Below are positions 1 to 9,180 of a stretch of 54,045 bases of DNA, piece by piece. The position numbers were made by a program, and so were the translations under genes. The stretch lies in the NCBI GenBank assembly GCA_031291445.1, contig JARLJA010000069.1, positions 1-54,045 of the forward strand, written 5' to 3'. Positions within the stretch are counted from its first letter, which is position 1; each line of letters begins with the position of its first letter. The DNA comes from Xanthobacteraceae bacterium. Its GTDB lineage: Bacteria > Pseudomonadota > Alphaproteobacteria > Rhizobiales > Xanthobacteraceae. Under the pieces are notes generated by a model. The model was not told the origin of the DNA. It ran no database searches and was given only the letters and a program-made list of their open reading frames with translations.

Positions 1-2
1 CC

Positions 3-578
3 TTGCGCGACGCGCTGCTGGCCGCGGCCGAGCGCATCCTCGAGCGCGACGGCGTCGGCGGCCTGACGCTGCGCGCGGCGGCGCGCGAGGCCGGGGTGTC
101 GCACGCTGCGCCCACCCATCATTTCGGCGACCTTTCGGGCCTAGTCAGCGAACTGGCCGCCAGCGGGTTTCGCCGCTTCGCCGCCGCGCTCGGCGCCGCG
201 GCGGTGGCGCAGGGGGCCGCGCCCGACCGCCGGCTCGATGCCATGGGGCGCGCCTATGTCGCCTTCGCCGCGGCCCATCCCGGCCTGTTCACGCTGATGT
301 TCCGCAGCGAGCGGCTCGATCCGGCGCGGCCGGCGCTCAAGGAGGCGATGGACGCCGCCGCCGCGGTGCTTGGCGGTGCCGTGGAGGCGCGGCAGCCGGG
401 CAACGAAGCGCCATCGACGCTGACCATGGCGGCCGGCGCCGTGCGGGCCTGGGCGCTGGTCCATGGTTTCGCCGTCCTCCTGCTGGACCGCCGGCTCGAC
501 CACATCGTGGCGCAACTGCCGCCGGGAACGACCGCGACCACGTTGCTCGATGAAGTGCTCAAATCCCCGGCAGGCTAG
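3..578 (+). CDS. TetR/AcrR-family transcriptional regulator (probably 5'-truncated by window edge)
   Basis: The N-terminal third is a TetR-type helix-turn-helix. It runs LLAAAERILERDG, then LTLRAAAREAGVSHAAPTHHF, the usual order of helix 1, turn helix and recognition helix. The C-terminal half contains FAAAHPGLFTLMF, typical of the WHG/TetR_C ligand-binding domain. The TTG at position 3 is probably not the true start, because TetR proteins usually have 5-20 residues before this first helix, so the gene probably begins outside the window. The ligand and targets are unknown. The following SET gene, about 220 bases downstream on the same strand, could be co-transcribed, but nothing shows that. 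The family is clear. Its role is not. Confidence 0.85.
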   Translation: MRDALLAAAERILERDGVGGLTLRAAAREAGVSHAAPTHHFGDLSGLVSELAASGFRRFAAALGAAAVAQGAAPDRRLDAMGRAYVAFAAAHPGLFTLMFRSERLDPARPALKEAMDAAAAVLGGAVEARQPGNEAPSTLTMAAGAVRAWALVHGFAVLLLDRRLDHIVAQLPPGTTATTLLDEVLKSPAG

Positions 579-798
579 TGGAGTGGAGGCGAGGCGTTCG
601 CTCGTTGCTGTGGAAGGCCGGGCTTTTCCCGTCATTTCACGGCCGGTGGACGTAGGAATCGTCGCGCCGTCGAATTAAGAAGGGGAGTCGCGATCGCGCT
701 GCCGCACGGACCGTTCCGTGGCACGCGCCGACCGCAAGCCCGCGAGGGGCTTTCCCGCGAGGGACCTTTCAAGTCCAGGATCAATCGACCCGTCCATC

Positions 799-1449
799 AT
801 GCCTGCCATTTCAACCCGCAAGCCCTACCGCATCGGCCGTTCCCGCACCGGGCTCGGCCTGTTCGCCACCAAGCCGATCAAGAAGGGCACCGAGATCATC
901 GAGTACATCGGCCCGCTGCTCGACTCGCGCAACGACAAGCACGACGCCATCGAGAACAAGTACCTGTTCGAGATCAACGGCCGCTGGACCATCGACGGAT
1001 CGACCCGGCGCAACATCGCCCGCTACATCAACCACGCCTGCCGTCCCAACGCCGAATCCGACGTGCAGGAGCGCAAGCGCAGGGTGTTCATCCGCGCCAT
1101 CAAGAACATCGCGCCGGGCGAGGAGATCAACTACGACTACGGCAAGGACTATTTCAACGAGTTCCTGAAGCCGATCGGCTGCAAGTGCGCCTCTTGCGAG
1201 AAGAAGCGCAAGCTGGCGCGTGCCGAGGCGCGGGCGGCGAAGGCCCGCGCGGCCAAGCGTGCCGCGGCCCGCGCCGTCAACGGCGCCGCGGCGTCGCGCG
1301 CCAAGACTTCGGCCAGGGGCTCGTTCGCGAGGACATCGGCCGCCAAGAGTGTGGCCGCCAGGGGCTCCGCTCGGTCGTCCGCGAGGGCGAAGGCGAAGTC
1401 GACCGCAACATCCGCCAGCAGGCCTGCAGCCAAGCGCCAGCGCGGTTGA
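799..1449 (+). CDS. SET-domain lysine methyltransferase with histone-H1-like basic tail
   Basis: Residues 8 to about 120 form a SET domain. The signatures are RSRTGLGLFATKPIKKG at the start, INHACRPNAE around residues 77-86 (the NHxCxPN S-adenosylmethionine/knot motif) and EEINYDYG around 108-115. A post-SET zinc cluster CKCASC follows at 128-133. Known SET enzymes transfer methyl groups from SAM to protein lysines. The last 80 or so residues (134-216) are almost only Ala, Lys, Arg and Ser, like the tail of histone H1, and should bind DNA or RNA. The ATG at 799 is chosen over an in-frame upstream start at 718 because the domain begins at once and the extra 27 residues look random. The substrate is unknown. 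A nucleoid protein is an attractive guess. Confidence 0.88.
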   Translation: MPAISTRKPYRIGRSRTGLGLFATKPIKKGTEIIEYIGPLLDSRNDKHDAIENKYLFEINGRWTIDGSTRRNIARYINHACRPNAESDVQERKRRVFIRAIKNIAPGEEINYDYGKDYFNEFLKPIGCKCASCEKKRKLARAEARAAKARAAKRAAARAVNGAAASRAKTSARGSFARTSAAKSVAARGSARSSARAKAKSTATSASRPAAKRQRG

Positions 1450-1792
1450 CGGGCCGGACAAGGACACATGCCACCCGGGGTGCGAACTCGCGCCCGGGCG
1501 TGGACTCATAAGCACACAGGCGTGTCCGGTTTCGGGGGCAAAGCCGAACTTGAGAGCTAATCGGGCCGCGGCGCTCTCGGTTTGCAGCCGTAGCAGTCGC
1601 GCTTTCTAGCCAGATAGATCTGGCCAAACAAATCGTCCTGACGATCGTCGCGCGGCTAGCTCATCGGTTCTCCCGCAACGGCGAATCTCACCGTCATTGG
1701 ATATTTCGGGGCTGTCGGGCCAATGAGCGCGAGCGCCACCCCCATTTCTACGACCGCCAGACAGGCCTTTCGGCCCGCGCGCGGGGCGCCGC
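1450..1792. other. Intergenic, nothing recognised
   Basis: No open frame here looks like a protein on either strand, and no clear terminator or RNA gene was seen. The stretch separates the SET gene from the convergent minus-strand peptide gene. Confidence 0.5.
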
Positions 1793-1963
1793 TCAGCGGT
1801 GCGGACCAGAATGGCCCGTGGTGTTCCCGCCATTTCCGCCGACGACTTGCTCAAGCTTGGCTGCATCGAGCTCACCGCTTTGCGGCGGCTTGTGCGACGC
1901 CGGAGCCTGCTTCAGCTTCGACGGCTCTTTCTCCAGTTTGGACGGCTCTTTGCTTGTGCTCAT
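1793..1963 (-). CDS. Double-glycine leader peptide 1, putative exported peptide precursor (56 aa)
   Basis: This is a short peptide with a hydrophilic leader and a leader-peptidase site. Residues 4-17 hold a seven-residue tandem repeat, KEPSKLE then KEPSKLK. Residues 31-43 read ELDAAKLEQVVGG, which matches the conserved leader end of double-glycine precursors (acidic start, spaced Leu/Val, then GG). Cutting after Gly43 would release NGGNTTGHSGPHR, 13 residues, Gly-rich and basic at the end, with no Cys. The start at 1963 is preceded by GAGGGAG five bases upstream, a good ribosome site. A longer in-frame extension to 2074 looks unlike protein. The gene lies on the opposite strand to an adjacent C39-peptidase exporter, which is its likely processing machine. 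The activity is unknown. Confidence 0.75.
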   Translation of the reverse strand: MSTSKEPSKLEKEPSKLKQAPASHKPPQSGELDAAKLEQVVGGNGGNTTGHSGPHR

Positions 1964-2145
1964 AGTGGTCTCCCTCGGTGTTGCCGCAAGACAGCGCGGC
2001 GCGGTAATGTGCCAGCTGTCTCGCTTTGCTCTGGCGCGCCTATTCGCTGGCCGACACGGCAGCGGTAATATCAAAGCCGAGGTTTCGCCCGGCGTCTATC
2101 TAAACAGCGACCGAATAATCGTACTGACCCGCCCCAAGCCTCGAA

Positions 2146-2340
2146 CTACGCGCCGCCGTCACGCTTCCCTCCGGCCCCGCCCGTATAACCCCCGCCTGTC
2201 ACACGGTTGAGCAAAGCGTCGTCAAGCTCGATCGGGTTGGCCTGTGTCGTGTCCGATTTGGGGCGGACGCCGATCTGGTTGGTGTCAATGGCTTCCGCCT
2301 GACTGGGCTCTTTAGCGCCATTTTTGGTTATTGCGAACAA
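2146..2340 (-). CDS. Double-glycine leader peptide 2, putative exported peptide precursor (about 64 aa)
   Basis: This peptide has the same architecture as the one at 1793-1963. The leader contains KEPS (residues 10-13), also present in the other peptide, and ends in ELDDALLNRVTGG at about 38-50. The predicted product after GG is GYTGGAGGKRDGGA, 14 residues, half Gly and without Cys. The start is uncertain. The TTG at 2340 has AAGGAG only about two bases upstream, which is too close. There is no in-frame ATG before the upstream stop, so a rarer start a little downstream is possible. The two peptides are presumably co-expressed on the minus strand and exported by the divergent operon. Cleavage, modification and function are inferred only from the leader and the neighbours. 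Confidence 0.65.
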   Translation of the reverse strand: MFAITKNGAKEPSQAEAIDTNQIGVRPKSDTTQANPIELDDALLNRVTGGGYTGGAGGKRDGGA

Positions 2341-2751
2341 ATCTCCTTGGCAAACGATCTGGGTTTATCATCCGGCAACTGCACCGCCTGAGTATGTGAT
2401 CCAAACGGCCTGATTTGTTCAACGCAAAATACCAAAAATTGTGCCAAGTTCAAGGACAGGACTGCTGCACGGCCATTCAGTCGAACTGGGGCTAAAATTA
2501 CCCGACAGCGACAATCCCTGCGGCAAGCGCCAATCCTAGCCGGCCCTTGTAAAGCCTTCATGGCCCTCGACCTAACGGCTCTGATCAAGCATATGGTCAA
2601 CCAGATTTGGGAGTGCTCCACGCCTGAGGTCCGCGCAAGGTTGACTGGTGCTCCCGCTCAAAGGAGGATGACAAGTTTCTGGAATCCCGCAACTATTGGT
2701 ACTTCTGAAGTGACCGGGACAGGCTAGGCCGCCCTGGATCCGGGAGGCGGA
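2341..2751. promoter_or_regulatory. Divergent control region between peptide genes and export operon
   Basis: These 411 bases lie between the minus-strand peptide genes and the plus-strand exporter operon, so promoters for both should be here. The stretch 2390-2460 is richer in A/T than its surroundings. A strong AAAGGAGG at 2660-2667 abuts an ATG with no spacing. That frame would encode only 19 residues (2668-2727). It is more likely non-functional, though a leader peptide is possible. I cannot place -35/-10 boxes with confidence. Confidence 0.4.
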
Positions 2752-4014
2752 ATGAAGCAGGGGACAGAAACGATTTTTCGGTCTGCCGCAGTCGAGCGGC
2801 TGTCGTCGCCAGAGCAGCTCGATCAACTGGTCGGGATCACGCGTCCGTTCGATTGGGTGGCGGTCGCGGCCATGGCGCTCGGGCTCGCGGTCCTGATCGC
2901 TTGGGGCGTGTTCGGCAAGATCCCGACGCGGGTGGAGGGCGAGGGCATCCTGTTGTCGAGCGGCGGCCGCCTGGTCGATGCGGTCTCGGGCGTGGCCGGC
3001 CGGCTCGCGTCCATCGACGTTGCGGTCGGCGACGAGGTCAAGCCTGACCAAGTTGTCGCCCATGTCGGGCAGACCGAGATCGAGCAACGGCTTGCGCAGG
3101 CGAAGGAAGTCTTGCGCGAACGCGAGCGCGAGCATGACGAGCTCAGCGCGACGATTACCCGCGAGATCGAAACCAAGCTTGCCAATTACGCCGCGCAGGA
3201 AAGCGGGCTGAACGACGCGATCGCCGCCGCCGACCAGCGCGCAATCTATCTCACTGCCGAAATCGCCAAGCTGGAGCCGGCGGTATCGAACGGCTTCGTC
3301 ACGCGCAAATATGTCGAGGACCGGCGGGTCGAACTCAACGCCGCCAAGCTTCGCATGGTCGACGCGCAGAACGACATCCTCAAGCTGAAGGCGCAGCGGC
3401 TCGATCTGCAAAGCCAGCGCGATCGCGACCGCATGCAGTCGCAGTTTCGGGTCAATGACGCCCGCCGACTGGTCGAGCAGTTCACGGCCGAACTCGATCG
3501 CGGCTCGCGGATACTGAGTCCGGCCGAGGGCCGCGTGGTCGAGGTCAAGGTGTCGGCGGGCTCGGTGCTCGCGGTCGGGACGCCGGTCATCGAAATCGAG
3601 ACCGCGGGCGAGCGGCTCGATGCCACGATCTACATGCCGCCCGATCGCGGCAAGGGCATCCGGCCCGGCATGGAGGTGCATGTCGAGCCGACGCAGATCG
3701 CGCGCGAGGAGTTCGGTGCCATCATCGGCAAGGTGGCCGCGATCTCGGAGTTTCCGGTCACGCCGCAGGGCATGGCCGCGGACCTCCACAACGATACGCT
3801 AGTGAAGCGGTTCTCGGAACACGGCGCGCCCTATGCGGCGAAAATCCAGCTCGAACCGGATGCGTCGACCGTCAGCGGCTATCGCTGGAGCTCCGGCAAG
3901 GGACCTCCGGTGCGGTTGTCCTCAGGGACATTGACGCGCGCCGAGGTGACAACGCGCGAGCAGGCGCCGATCGGGCTTGTTATCCCACTGGTCAGGCGGT
4001 TTAGCGGAATGTAA
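2752..4014 (+). CDS. HlyD-type membrane-fusion adaptor of NHLM-type peptide export system
   Basis: This is the periplasmic adaptor that links an inner-membrane ABC exporter to the outer membrane. The N-terminal phrase IFRSAAVERLSSPEQLDQLV is what I recognise as the NHLM bacteriocin secretion protein subfamily (TIGR03794). One membrane helix follows at about residues 36-52, then a biotinyl-lipoyl half (VEGEGILLSSGGRL...GDEVKPDQVVAHV), a long charged coiled coil at about 110-245, and the second lipoyl half (ILSPAEGRVVEVKVSAGSVL). The ATG has GGGAGG just upstream. The stop is 19 bases before the next gene, so the two are co-transcribed. At 420 residues it has a normal length and looks intact. 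Confidence 0.9.
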   Translation: MKQGTETIFRSAAVERLSSPEQLDQLVGITRPFDWVAVAAMALGLAVLIAWGVFGKIPTRVEGEGILLSSGGRLVDAVSGVAGRLASIDVAVGDEVKPDQVVAHVGQTEIEQRLAQAKEVLREREREHDELSATITREIETKLANYAAQESGLNDAIAAADQRAIYLTAEIAKLEPAVSNGFVTRKYVEDRRVELNAAKLRMVDAQNDILKLKAQRLDLQSQRDRDRMQSQFRVNDARRLVEQFTAELDRGSRILSPAEGRVVEVKVSAGSVLAVGTPVIEIETAGERLDATIYMPPDRGKGIRPGMEVHVEPTQIAREEFGAIIGKVAAISEFPVTPQGMAADLHNDTLVKRFSEHGAPYAAKIQLEPDASTVSGYRWSSGKGPPVRLSSGTLTRAEVTTREQAPIGLVIPLVRRFSGM

Positions 4015-4033
4015 AGGGGCAGGCCTTCTCGCC

Positions 4034-6259
4034 ATGAACGCAGCTTCGCAGACCAGGGAAGGATGGCTGGCCGTGCTTTCGGCGCGCCTGCGCGACTTGT
4101 TCTCAGGCCTGCCGGGGCCCGGGCGATGGGCGACTCCGACCGTGCTCCAGATGGAGGCGCTGGAATGCGGCGCGGCGTCGCTCGCCATGATCCTCGCCTA
4201 TTACGGGCGCTGGGTACCGCTGGAAACGCTTCGCGAGGCCTGCGGCGTCTCGCGCGACGGCAGCAAGGCGAGCAACGTCTTGAAGGCGGCGCGGCGCTTC
4301 GGGCTTGCCGCCAAAGGTTTCCGCAAGGATCCCTCGACGCTCAACGAATTGCCATTGCCTGCGATCATTCACTGGAACTTCAACCATTTCGTGGTGCTGG
4401 AGCGGATCGACCGCGATCGCGCCTGGATCAACGATCCTGCCACCGGGCGCCACAAGGTCGATCACGAAGAGTTCGATGCGGCGTTTACCGGCGTGGTGCT
4501 GGCTATGGAGCCCACTGCCGAATTCGTCCGCGGCGGCCGCCCACCGCAGTTCCTGCCACTCTTATTGCGTCGGCTCCGCTACTCCTTGCCGGCGGTGGTT
4601 CTGCTCCTCGCCGTCAGTTTTGTGATGGCGTTTCCCATCATCCTGATCCCGGCCTTGACCAAAATTTTCATCGACGACGTTCTGATCAAGCATGATGCGG
4701 GCTGGGTCACGCCTCTCCTGATCGGCATGGCGATCGCGGCCGTCACGCGCATGCTGCTGACGGCGTTTCAGCAGTTCCTGCTGTTGAGGCTGCAGACCAA
4801 GCTCACCGTCGCGATGGTCAGCCGTTTTCTCTGGCACGTGCTGACACTGCCGATGGAGTTCTTCATGCAGCGTCACGCCGGCGACATCGCGAACCGCGTT
4901 TCCGCCAACGAAGAGATCGCGGAGCTTCTGTCCAATGGCGTCGCCACCAACGCGATCAATCTCATCGCGCTCATCCTGGTCGCGGCCAATATGGTGTTCT
5001 ACGACACCGTGCTGACGGCGATCGGTATTTCGACGCTGATGCTCAATGTTGTGGTGCTGCGGCTCGTGGCACGGCAGCGCGAGGAGATCAACCGCAAGCT
5101 GGCGCAGGATCGCGGCAAGCTCGCGTCCTCCGCCATCGAGATCATCCGCACCATCGAAACTATCAAGGCCACAGGCCTTGAGGACGATGCGTTCGCACGC
5201 TGGGCAGGATTTCAGGCCAAGGTGCTCAATTCCGAACAGACGCTCGGCCTGTATTCGACCTTTCTCGACATCTGCCCGATCTTCCTGACCGGCCTTGCAG
5301 TCGCCATCGTGCTCGGCATCGGCGGGCTTCGCATCGTCGAGGGCGCTCTCACCATCGGCGGCCTCGTCGCGCTGCAGGCGCTGCTCGCAAGCCTCGTCGA
5401 GCCGGTTAACGCGCTGGTGCAACAGGCGGGCGTGTTCCAGACCATTCAGGGCAGCCTGATGCGGGTCGAGGACGTCTTCAACTATCCGGCCCGTCCACCA
5501 CTCGTCATCGAGGCTGCGCCTTCCGGTATGCCGCCGAAATTCTCGGGCCGGGTCGAACTGCGCAACGTATCCTTCGGCTATTCGCCGCTCGATCCGCCGC
5601 TGATCGAGGACTTTTCGCTGGTGATCGAGCCGGGCCACCGCGTCGCGCTGGTCGGGCTTTCCGGCAGCGGGAAATCGACGCTCGGCCGTCTGATAAGCGG
5701 GCTTTACAAGCCGTGGTCGGGCAAAATTTTCATCGACCGCTGGCCGCTCTCCGACATTCCGCAGGAGATCTTTGCGAATTCCGTGGCCTATGTCGATCAG
5801 GAGACATTTTTGTTCGAGGGCACCGCGCGCGACAATCTCGCGCTCTGGGACGAAAGCGTGCCGGAGGCGCATATTTCGCGCGCGCTGAAGGATGCCGCGA
5901 TGCATGAGGACATCGCGGTGCGCACCGGCAATTACGATTGCTTCGTCGCCGAGGACGGCCGCAATTTTTCGGGCGGCCAGCGTCAGCGTATCGAGGTTGC
6001 GCGCGCGCTGGTCGGCAATCCGTCGGTCCTGATCCTGGACGAAGCCACCTCCGCGCTGGATCCCAGCGTCGAAAAGACCATCGACGACAGCTTGCGCCGG
6101 CGCGGCTGCACGCTGATCATCATTGCCCATCGCCTCAGCACGATCCGCGACTGCGACGAGATTGTCGTGATGAGCCAGGGACGCGTCGTTCAGCGCGGCA
6201 CCCATTGCGAACTGATGTTGCAGGGCGGCGACTACGCGGAATTGGTGGCGGGCGAATGA
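4034..6259 (+). CDS. Peptidase-C39 ABC exporter (NHLM/NHPM bacteriocin-type, leader-cleaving)
   Basis: This protein both cuts leader peptides after Gly-Gly and exports the product. In order it has a C39 cysteine peptidase (about residues 35-160), six membrane helices (about 180-460) and an ATPase (about 500-741). All three catalytic residues are visible: Cys45 in LECGAASLAM, His118 in FNHFVVLE and Asp134 in INDPATG. The ATPase has Walker A GLSGSGKST, signature FSGGQRQR and Walker B VLILDEATSALD. The ATG at 4034 is preferred to an upstream TTG at 3977, which would overlap the adaptor gene. The product matches TIGR03796. The stop overlaps the next start (ATGA), implying translational coupling. 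It is the obvious processor for the two double-glycine peptides encoded at 1793-2340. Confidence 0.92.
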   Translation: MNAASQTREGWLAVLSARLRDLFSGLPGPGRWATPTVLQMEALECGAASLAMILAYYGRWVPLETLREACGVSRDGSKASNVLKAARRFGLAAKGFRKDPSTLNELPLPAIIHWNFNHFVVLERIDRDRAWINDPATGRHKVDHEEFDAAFTGVVLAMEPTAEFVRGGRPPQFLPLLLRRLRYSLPAVVLLLAVSFVMAFPIILIPALTKIFIDDVLIKHDAGWVTPLLIGMAIAAVTRMLLTAFQQFLLLRLQTKLTVAMVSRFLWHVLTLPMEFFMQRHAGDIANRVSANEEIAELLSNGVATNAINLIALILVAANMVFYDTVLTAIGISTLMLNVVVLRLVARQREEINRKLAQDRGKLASSAIEIIRTIETIKATGLEDDAFARWAGFQAKVLNSEQTLGLYSTFLDICPIFLTGLAVAIVLGIGGLRIVEGALTIGGLVALQALLASLVEPVNALVQQAGVFQTIQGSLMRVEDVFNYPARPPLVIEAAPSGMPPKFSGRVELRNVSFGYSPLDPPLIEDFSLVIEPGHRVALVGLSGSGKSTLGRLISGLYKPWSGKIFIDRWPLSDIPQEIFANSVAYVDQETFLFEGTARDNLALWDESVPEAHISRALKDAAMHEDIAVRTGNYDCFVAEDGRNFSGGQRQRIEVARALVGNPSVLILDEATSALDPSVEKTIDDSLRRRGCTLIIIAHRLSTIRDCDEIVVMSQGRVVQRGTHCELMLQGGDYAELVAGE

Positions 6260-9168
6260 GCGAGGGGATTGCCGCAGCATCGGGAGCGACGCGGCGCGTG
6301 GCCGCCACGGTGGCCTCTCCAGTTCCGATTGCGCTGGAAGGTCAACGGTCGCTGGCCTTCGACGACACGACGCTCGCGCTGCGTGTCTTTCGCGGCCACG
6401 TCGATCTTTTTGCCGTCGAGCAGATCGAGGGCGGGGACGTCGGCCAGCGCCATCATGTGCTGCGCGCCGAAGCTGGTGCGCTTCTGTTCGGCGTTCCTGC
6501 CGTCGCGGCGGCCGGAGGCAACCCGGCGATCAGCGTAATCGCCGTCGGCGGTCGGGACACCCAGGTGGTCGTCGGCCACCGCGACGGTTCCGGCGATCGG
6601 GACGCCGTCGATGCCTGGGTGCGGCTATTGTCCGAAGCAGTGGCGGTGGCAACGCTCGAGCCCGATGCGCAGGCGGCCGAAATCGGCGCCCACCTGGTGT
6701 TGACGCCGGGGCAGGTGATCCGCGCTCCCGGCCGCGGCGTCGGCTGGGTGGACATAACAGAAGGCGCCGTCAGTCTGATGGACCGGCCGCCTGCCGCGGC
6801 GGCGGGAGATCCCGCGGTGCCGCTGGCATCAAGCATGTGGCTCCGCGCCGGAAGCGATACGGCGCTGACCGTCCAGGGCAGTGAGGCACTTTCGATCGAT
6901 GCAATCTGGGCCGGGCTCGATCGCTTTCATCAGATCACTATGCACTTCCTGTCGGCGCGGATAGGCTCGGCCTCGCTCGCCGAGGCCGAGCGATTGCGCA
7001 CGCGCTCGCAGCTCAAGCGGCTGCGCAGCAACGGCATCGTTGACCGCCTCGCCGGCATCATCGACCGCCGGACCGCAAATCCGACGCTGCATCGCCCCGG
7101 CACCAGCACCGTGGTCGTCGCCTGCCGTCTGGTGGGTCATGTACTCGGCGTCGACATCGAGCCGCCGGCCAACATGACATCGACCGGTGGCGATGTCACC
7201 GAGGTTTGCCGGATCGCGCAGGCCTCGCGGGTCCGCGCCCGCCGCGTGCTGCTGCGCGGCGACTGGTGGACCAACAGCGTCGGACCGCTGGTCGCCTTCC
7301 TTCGCGACGATCAGCGTGCGGTCGCGATCCTGCCGGGGCGGCGCAACCGCTACGTGGTGGTCGAGTCGAATACGGGCGTGCGGCGCACGCTCACGCCAGA
7401 GCTGGCGGCCGAACTCGCGCCGGAGGCCGTGATGTTCTACCGCACGCTGCCGTCGCGCGCGCTCCGCCGCCGCGACCTGCTGCGGTTTGCTTCCACGATG
7501 GCAAACGCGGATTTGCTGCGGATCACGCTCGCGGCGCTCGGCATTGGCTGCCTAGGCATGGCGATGCCGCTGGTCACGAAGGTGCTGATCGACTCCGTCA
7601 TTCCCCGCGCCGAAATCAACCAACTCGTGGTCTGCGCGGTGGCGCTTGGCGTGGTCACCGTCGTTTCCACCGCCTTCCGCTTGATGCAGGGCATTGCGAT
7701 GCTCCGGCTCGAGAGTGGGCTCGACTGGGTGTTGCAGGCCGCGATCATCGACCGACTGCTCTGGATGCCCGTGCGGTTCTTTCGCCAGTATGCCGTCGGT
7801 GACCTTGCAGACCGCGCGCTCGGCATCGATACCGTTCGCGTCGTCGCCACCGGCCGCGCCGTTCGTGGACTGCTCGCAAGCATATCCTGCCTCTTCAGCT
7901 TCGTTCTGATGTTCTACTACGACGTCAAGCTTGCTCTCGTCGCCCTGGCGCTCGCGGCGTTTCGCTCCGTCATCGTCATTGCGGCCAGCCTGGTGCGGTT
8001 GTCGCACGAGCGAATCAACTTCGACCTGCAAGGCTGGCTACACGGGATCGTGCTGCAATTCGTGTCGGGCGTTGGAAAATTGCGGGCGGCGAATGCGACC
8101 ACGCATGCGCTCGCGGTCTGGGTCGAGCAGTTTGTCAGGCAGCAGCATCATTTCATCGTCTCTCAACGGCTCGCGGGCCTCTTGCGAAGTTTCGAGGCGG
8201 GTTTTGCAGCGTTCGCGACCGTCATCATCTTTGCCGCCGGCGAACGCCTCTCGGGCAACAGCCTGCTGCATCATCTCGGATCGTTTCTGGCTTTCTTCGC
8301 GGCTTTCGGTGTCTCGCTTGCCAGCGTCGGCGAATGGGCCGTCGCGGTCGGCGAGCTTTTGATCGTGGTGCCGCGGATCGATCGTTTAAAGCCCTTGATA
8401 TCGACGGCGACCGAAGCCAGCGAGGATCGCAAGGTGCTCAGCGAACTCGCGGGTTCAATCGAGTTCGCGAAAGTGTCGTTTCGCTACGACGAAAGCAGCC
8501 CGCCGATCCTCGACAATGTGGGCCTGAGCGTCGGTAAGGGCGAATATGTCGCCATCGTCGGCCCCTCCGGCGGCGGTAAGTCGACGCTGTTCCGGCTGTT
8601 GCTCGGCTTCGAGAAGCCGGACTCCGGCGTGATCTTCGTCGACGGTCGCTCGATCGAGACGATCGATATTTCCTCCTTCCGCCGCCATATCGGCGTGGTG
8701 CTGCAGAACTCCCGGCTTGCCACCGGCAGCATCTACGACAACATTTGCGGCGGCGCGCAGCTTTCGATGGAGCAGGTGTGGGAGGCCGCGCGGCTTGCCG
8801 GGCTAGATCGCGACATCGAGGCAATGCCGATGGGCATGCACACCTGGATTGCGGAGGGCGTGGCGACGCTGTCCGGCGGCCAGCGGCAGCGGCTGTTGAT
8901 CGCACGCGCGCTGGTGCATCGTCCGCGCATCCTGCTGCTGGATGAAGCGACCAGCGCACTCGACAACCGCACGCAGGCGGTGGTGAACGAATCCGTCTCC
9001 CGCCTCAACGTCACGCGCCTTGTCATTGCGCATCGGCTGAGCACAGTGCAGTCGGCGGACCGCATCATCGTCATAGCCGGCGGCAAGGTCGTCCAGACCG
9101 GAAATTATGCGGAGCTGATGGCCGAGAGGGGATTATTTGCCGAATTCGCAGCACGTCAATTGGTGTAG
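6256..9168 (+). CDS. NHLM-type bacteriocin ABC exporter without peptidase domain
   Basis: This is the second ABC half-transporter of the locus, about 970 residues. Where the upstream partner has a C39 peptidase, this one has a long N-terminal region (about 1-400) with no catalytic Cys/His pattern, as in the TIGR03797 family. Membrane helices follow at about 420-690, then an ATPase with Walker A GPSGGGKST (about 768), LSGGQRQR and ILLLDEATSALD. In this family the two ABC proteins are thought to form a heterodimer. The start ATG overlaps the preceding stop by four bases. The next gene starts 12 bases after the stop. All ATPase motifs are intact. The role of the N-terminal region is not known. 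Confidence 0.9.
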   Translation: MSEGIAAASGATRRVAATVASPVPIALEGQRSLAFDDTTLALRVFRGHVDLFAVEQIEGGDVGQRHHVLRAEAGALLFGVPAVAAAGGNPAISVIAVGGRDTQVVVGHRDGSGDRDAVDAWVRLLSEAVAVATLEPDAQAAEIGAHLVLTPGQVIRAPGRGVGWVDITEGAVSLMDRPPAAAAGDPAVPLASSMWLRAGSDTALTVQGSEALSIDAIWAGLDRFHQITMHFLSARIGSASLAEAERLRTRSQLKRLRSNGIVDRLAGIIDRRTANPTLHRPGTSTVVVACRLVGHVLGVDIEPPANMTSTGGDVTEVCRIAQASRVRARRVLLRGDWWTNSVGPLVAFLRDDQRAVAILPGRRNRYVVVESNTGVRRTLTPELAAELAPEAVMFYRTLPSRALRRRDLLRFASTMANADLLRITLAALGIGCLGMAMPLVTKVLIDSVIPRAEINQLVVCAVALGVVTVVSTAFRLMQGIAMLRLESGLDWVLQAAIIDRLLWMPVRFFRQYAVGDLADRALGIDTVRVVATGRAVRGLLASISCLFSFVLMFYYDVKLALVALALAAFRSVIVIAASLVRLSHERINFDLQGWLHGIVLQFVSGVGKLRAANATTHALAVWVEQFVRQQHHFIVSQRLAGLLRSFEAGFAAFATVIIFAAGERLSGNSLLHHLGSFLAFFAAFGVSLASVGEWAVAVGELLIVVPRIDRLKPLISTATEASEDRKVLSELAGSIEFAKVSFRYDESSPPILDNVGLSVGKGEYVAIVGPSGGGKSTLFRLLLGFEKPDSGVIFVDGRSIETIDISSFRRHIGVVLQNSRLATGSIYDNICGGAQLSMEQVWEAARLAGLDRDIEAMPMGMHTWIAEGVATLSGGQRQRLLIARALVHRPRILLLDEATSALDNRTQAVVNESVSRLNVTRLVIAHRLSTVQSADRIIVIAGGKVVQTGNYAELMAERGLFAEFAARQLV

Positions 9169-9180
9169 GGGCCAGCGATT

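Noticed and set aside
2328-2621. 97-aa minus-strand frame in the divergent region
   Set aside because: It overlaps the start of peptide 2, has no ribosome site and its composition is not protein-like.
2668-2727. 19-residue frame with AAAGGAGG directly before its ATG, upstream of the HlyD gene
   Set aside because: There is no spacing between the ribosome site and ATG, the peptide has no leader or GG motif, and nothing shows conservation.
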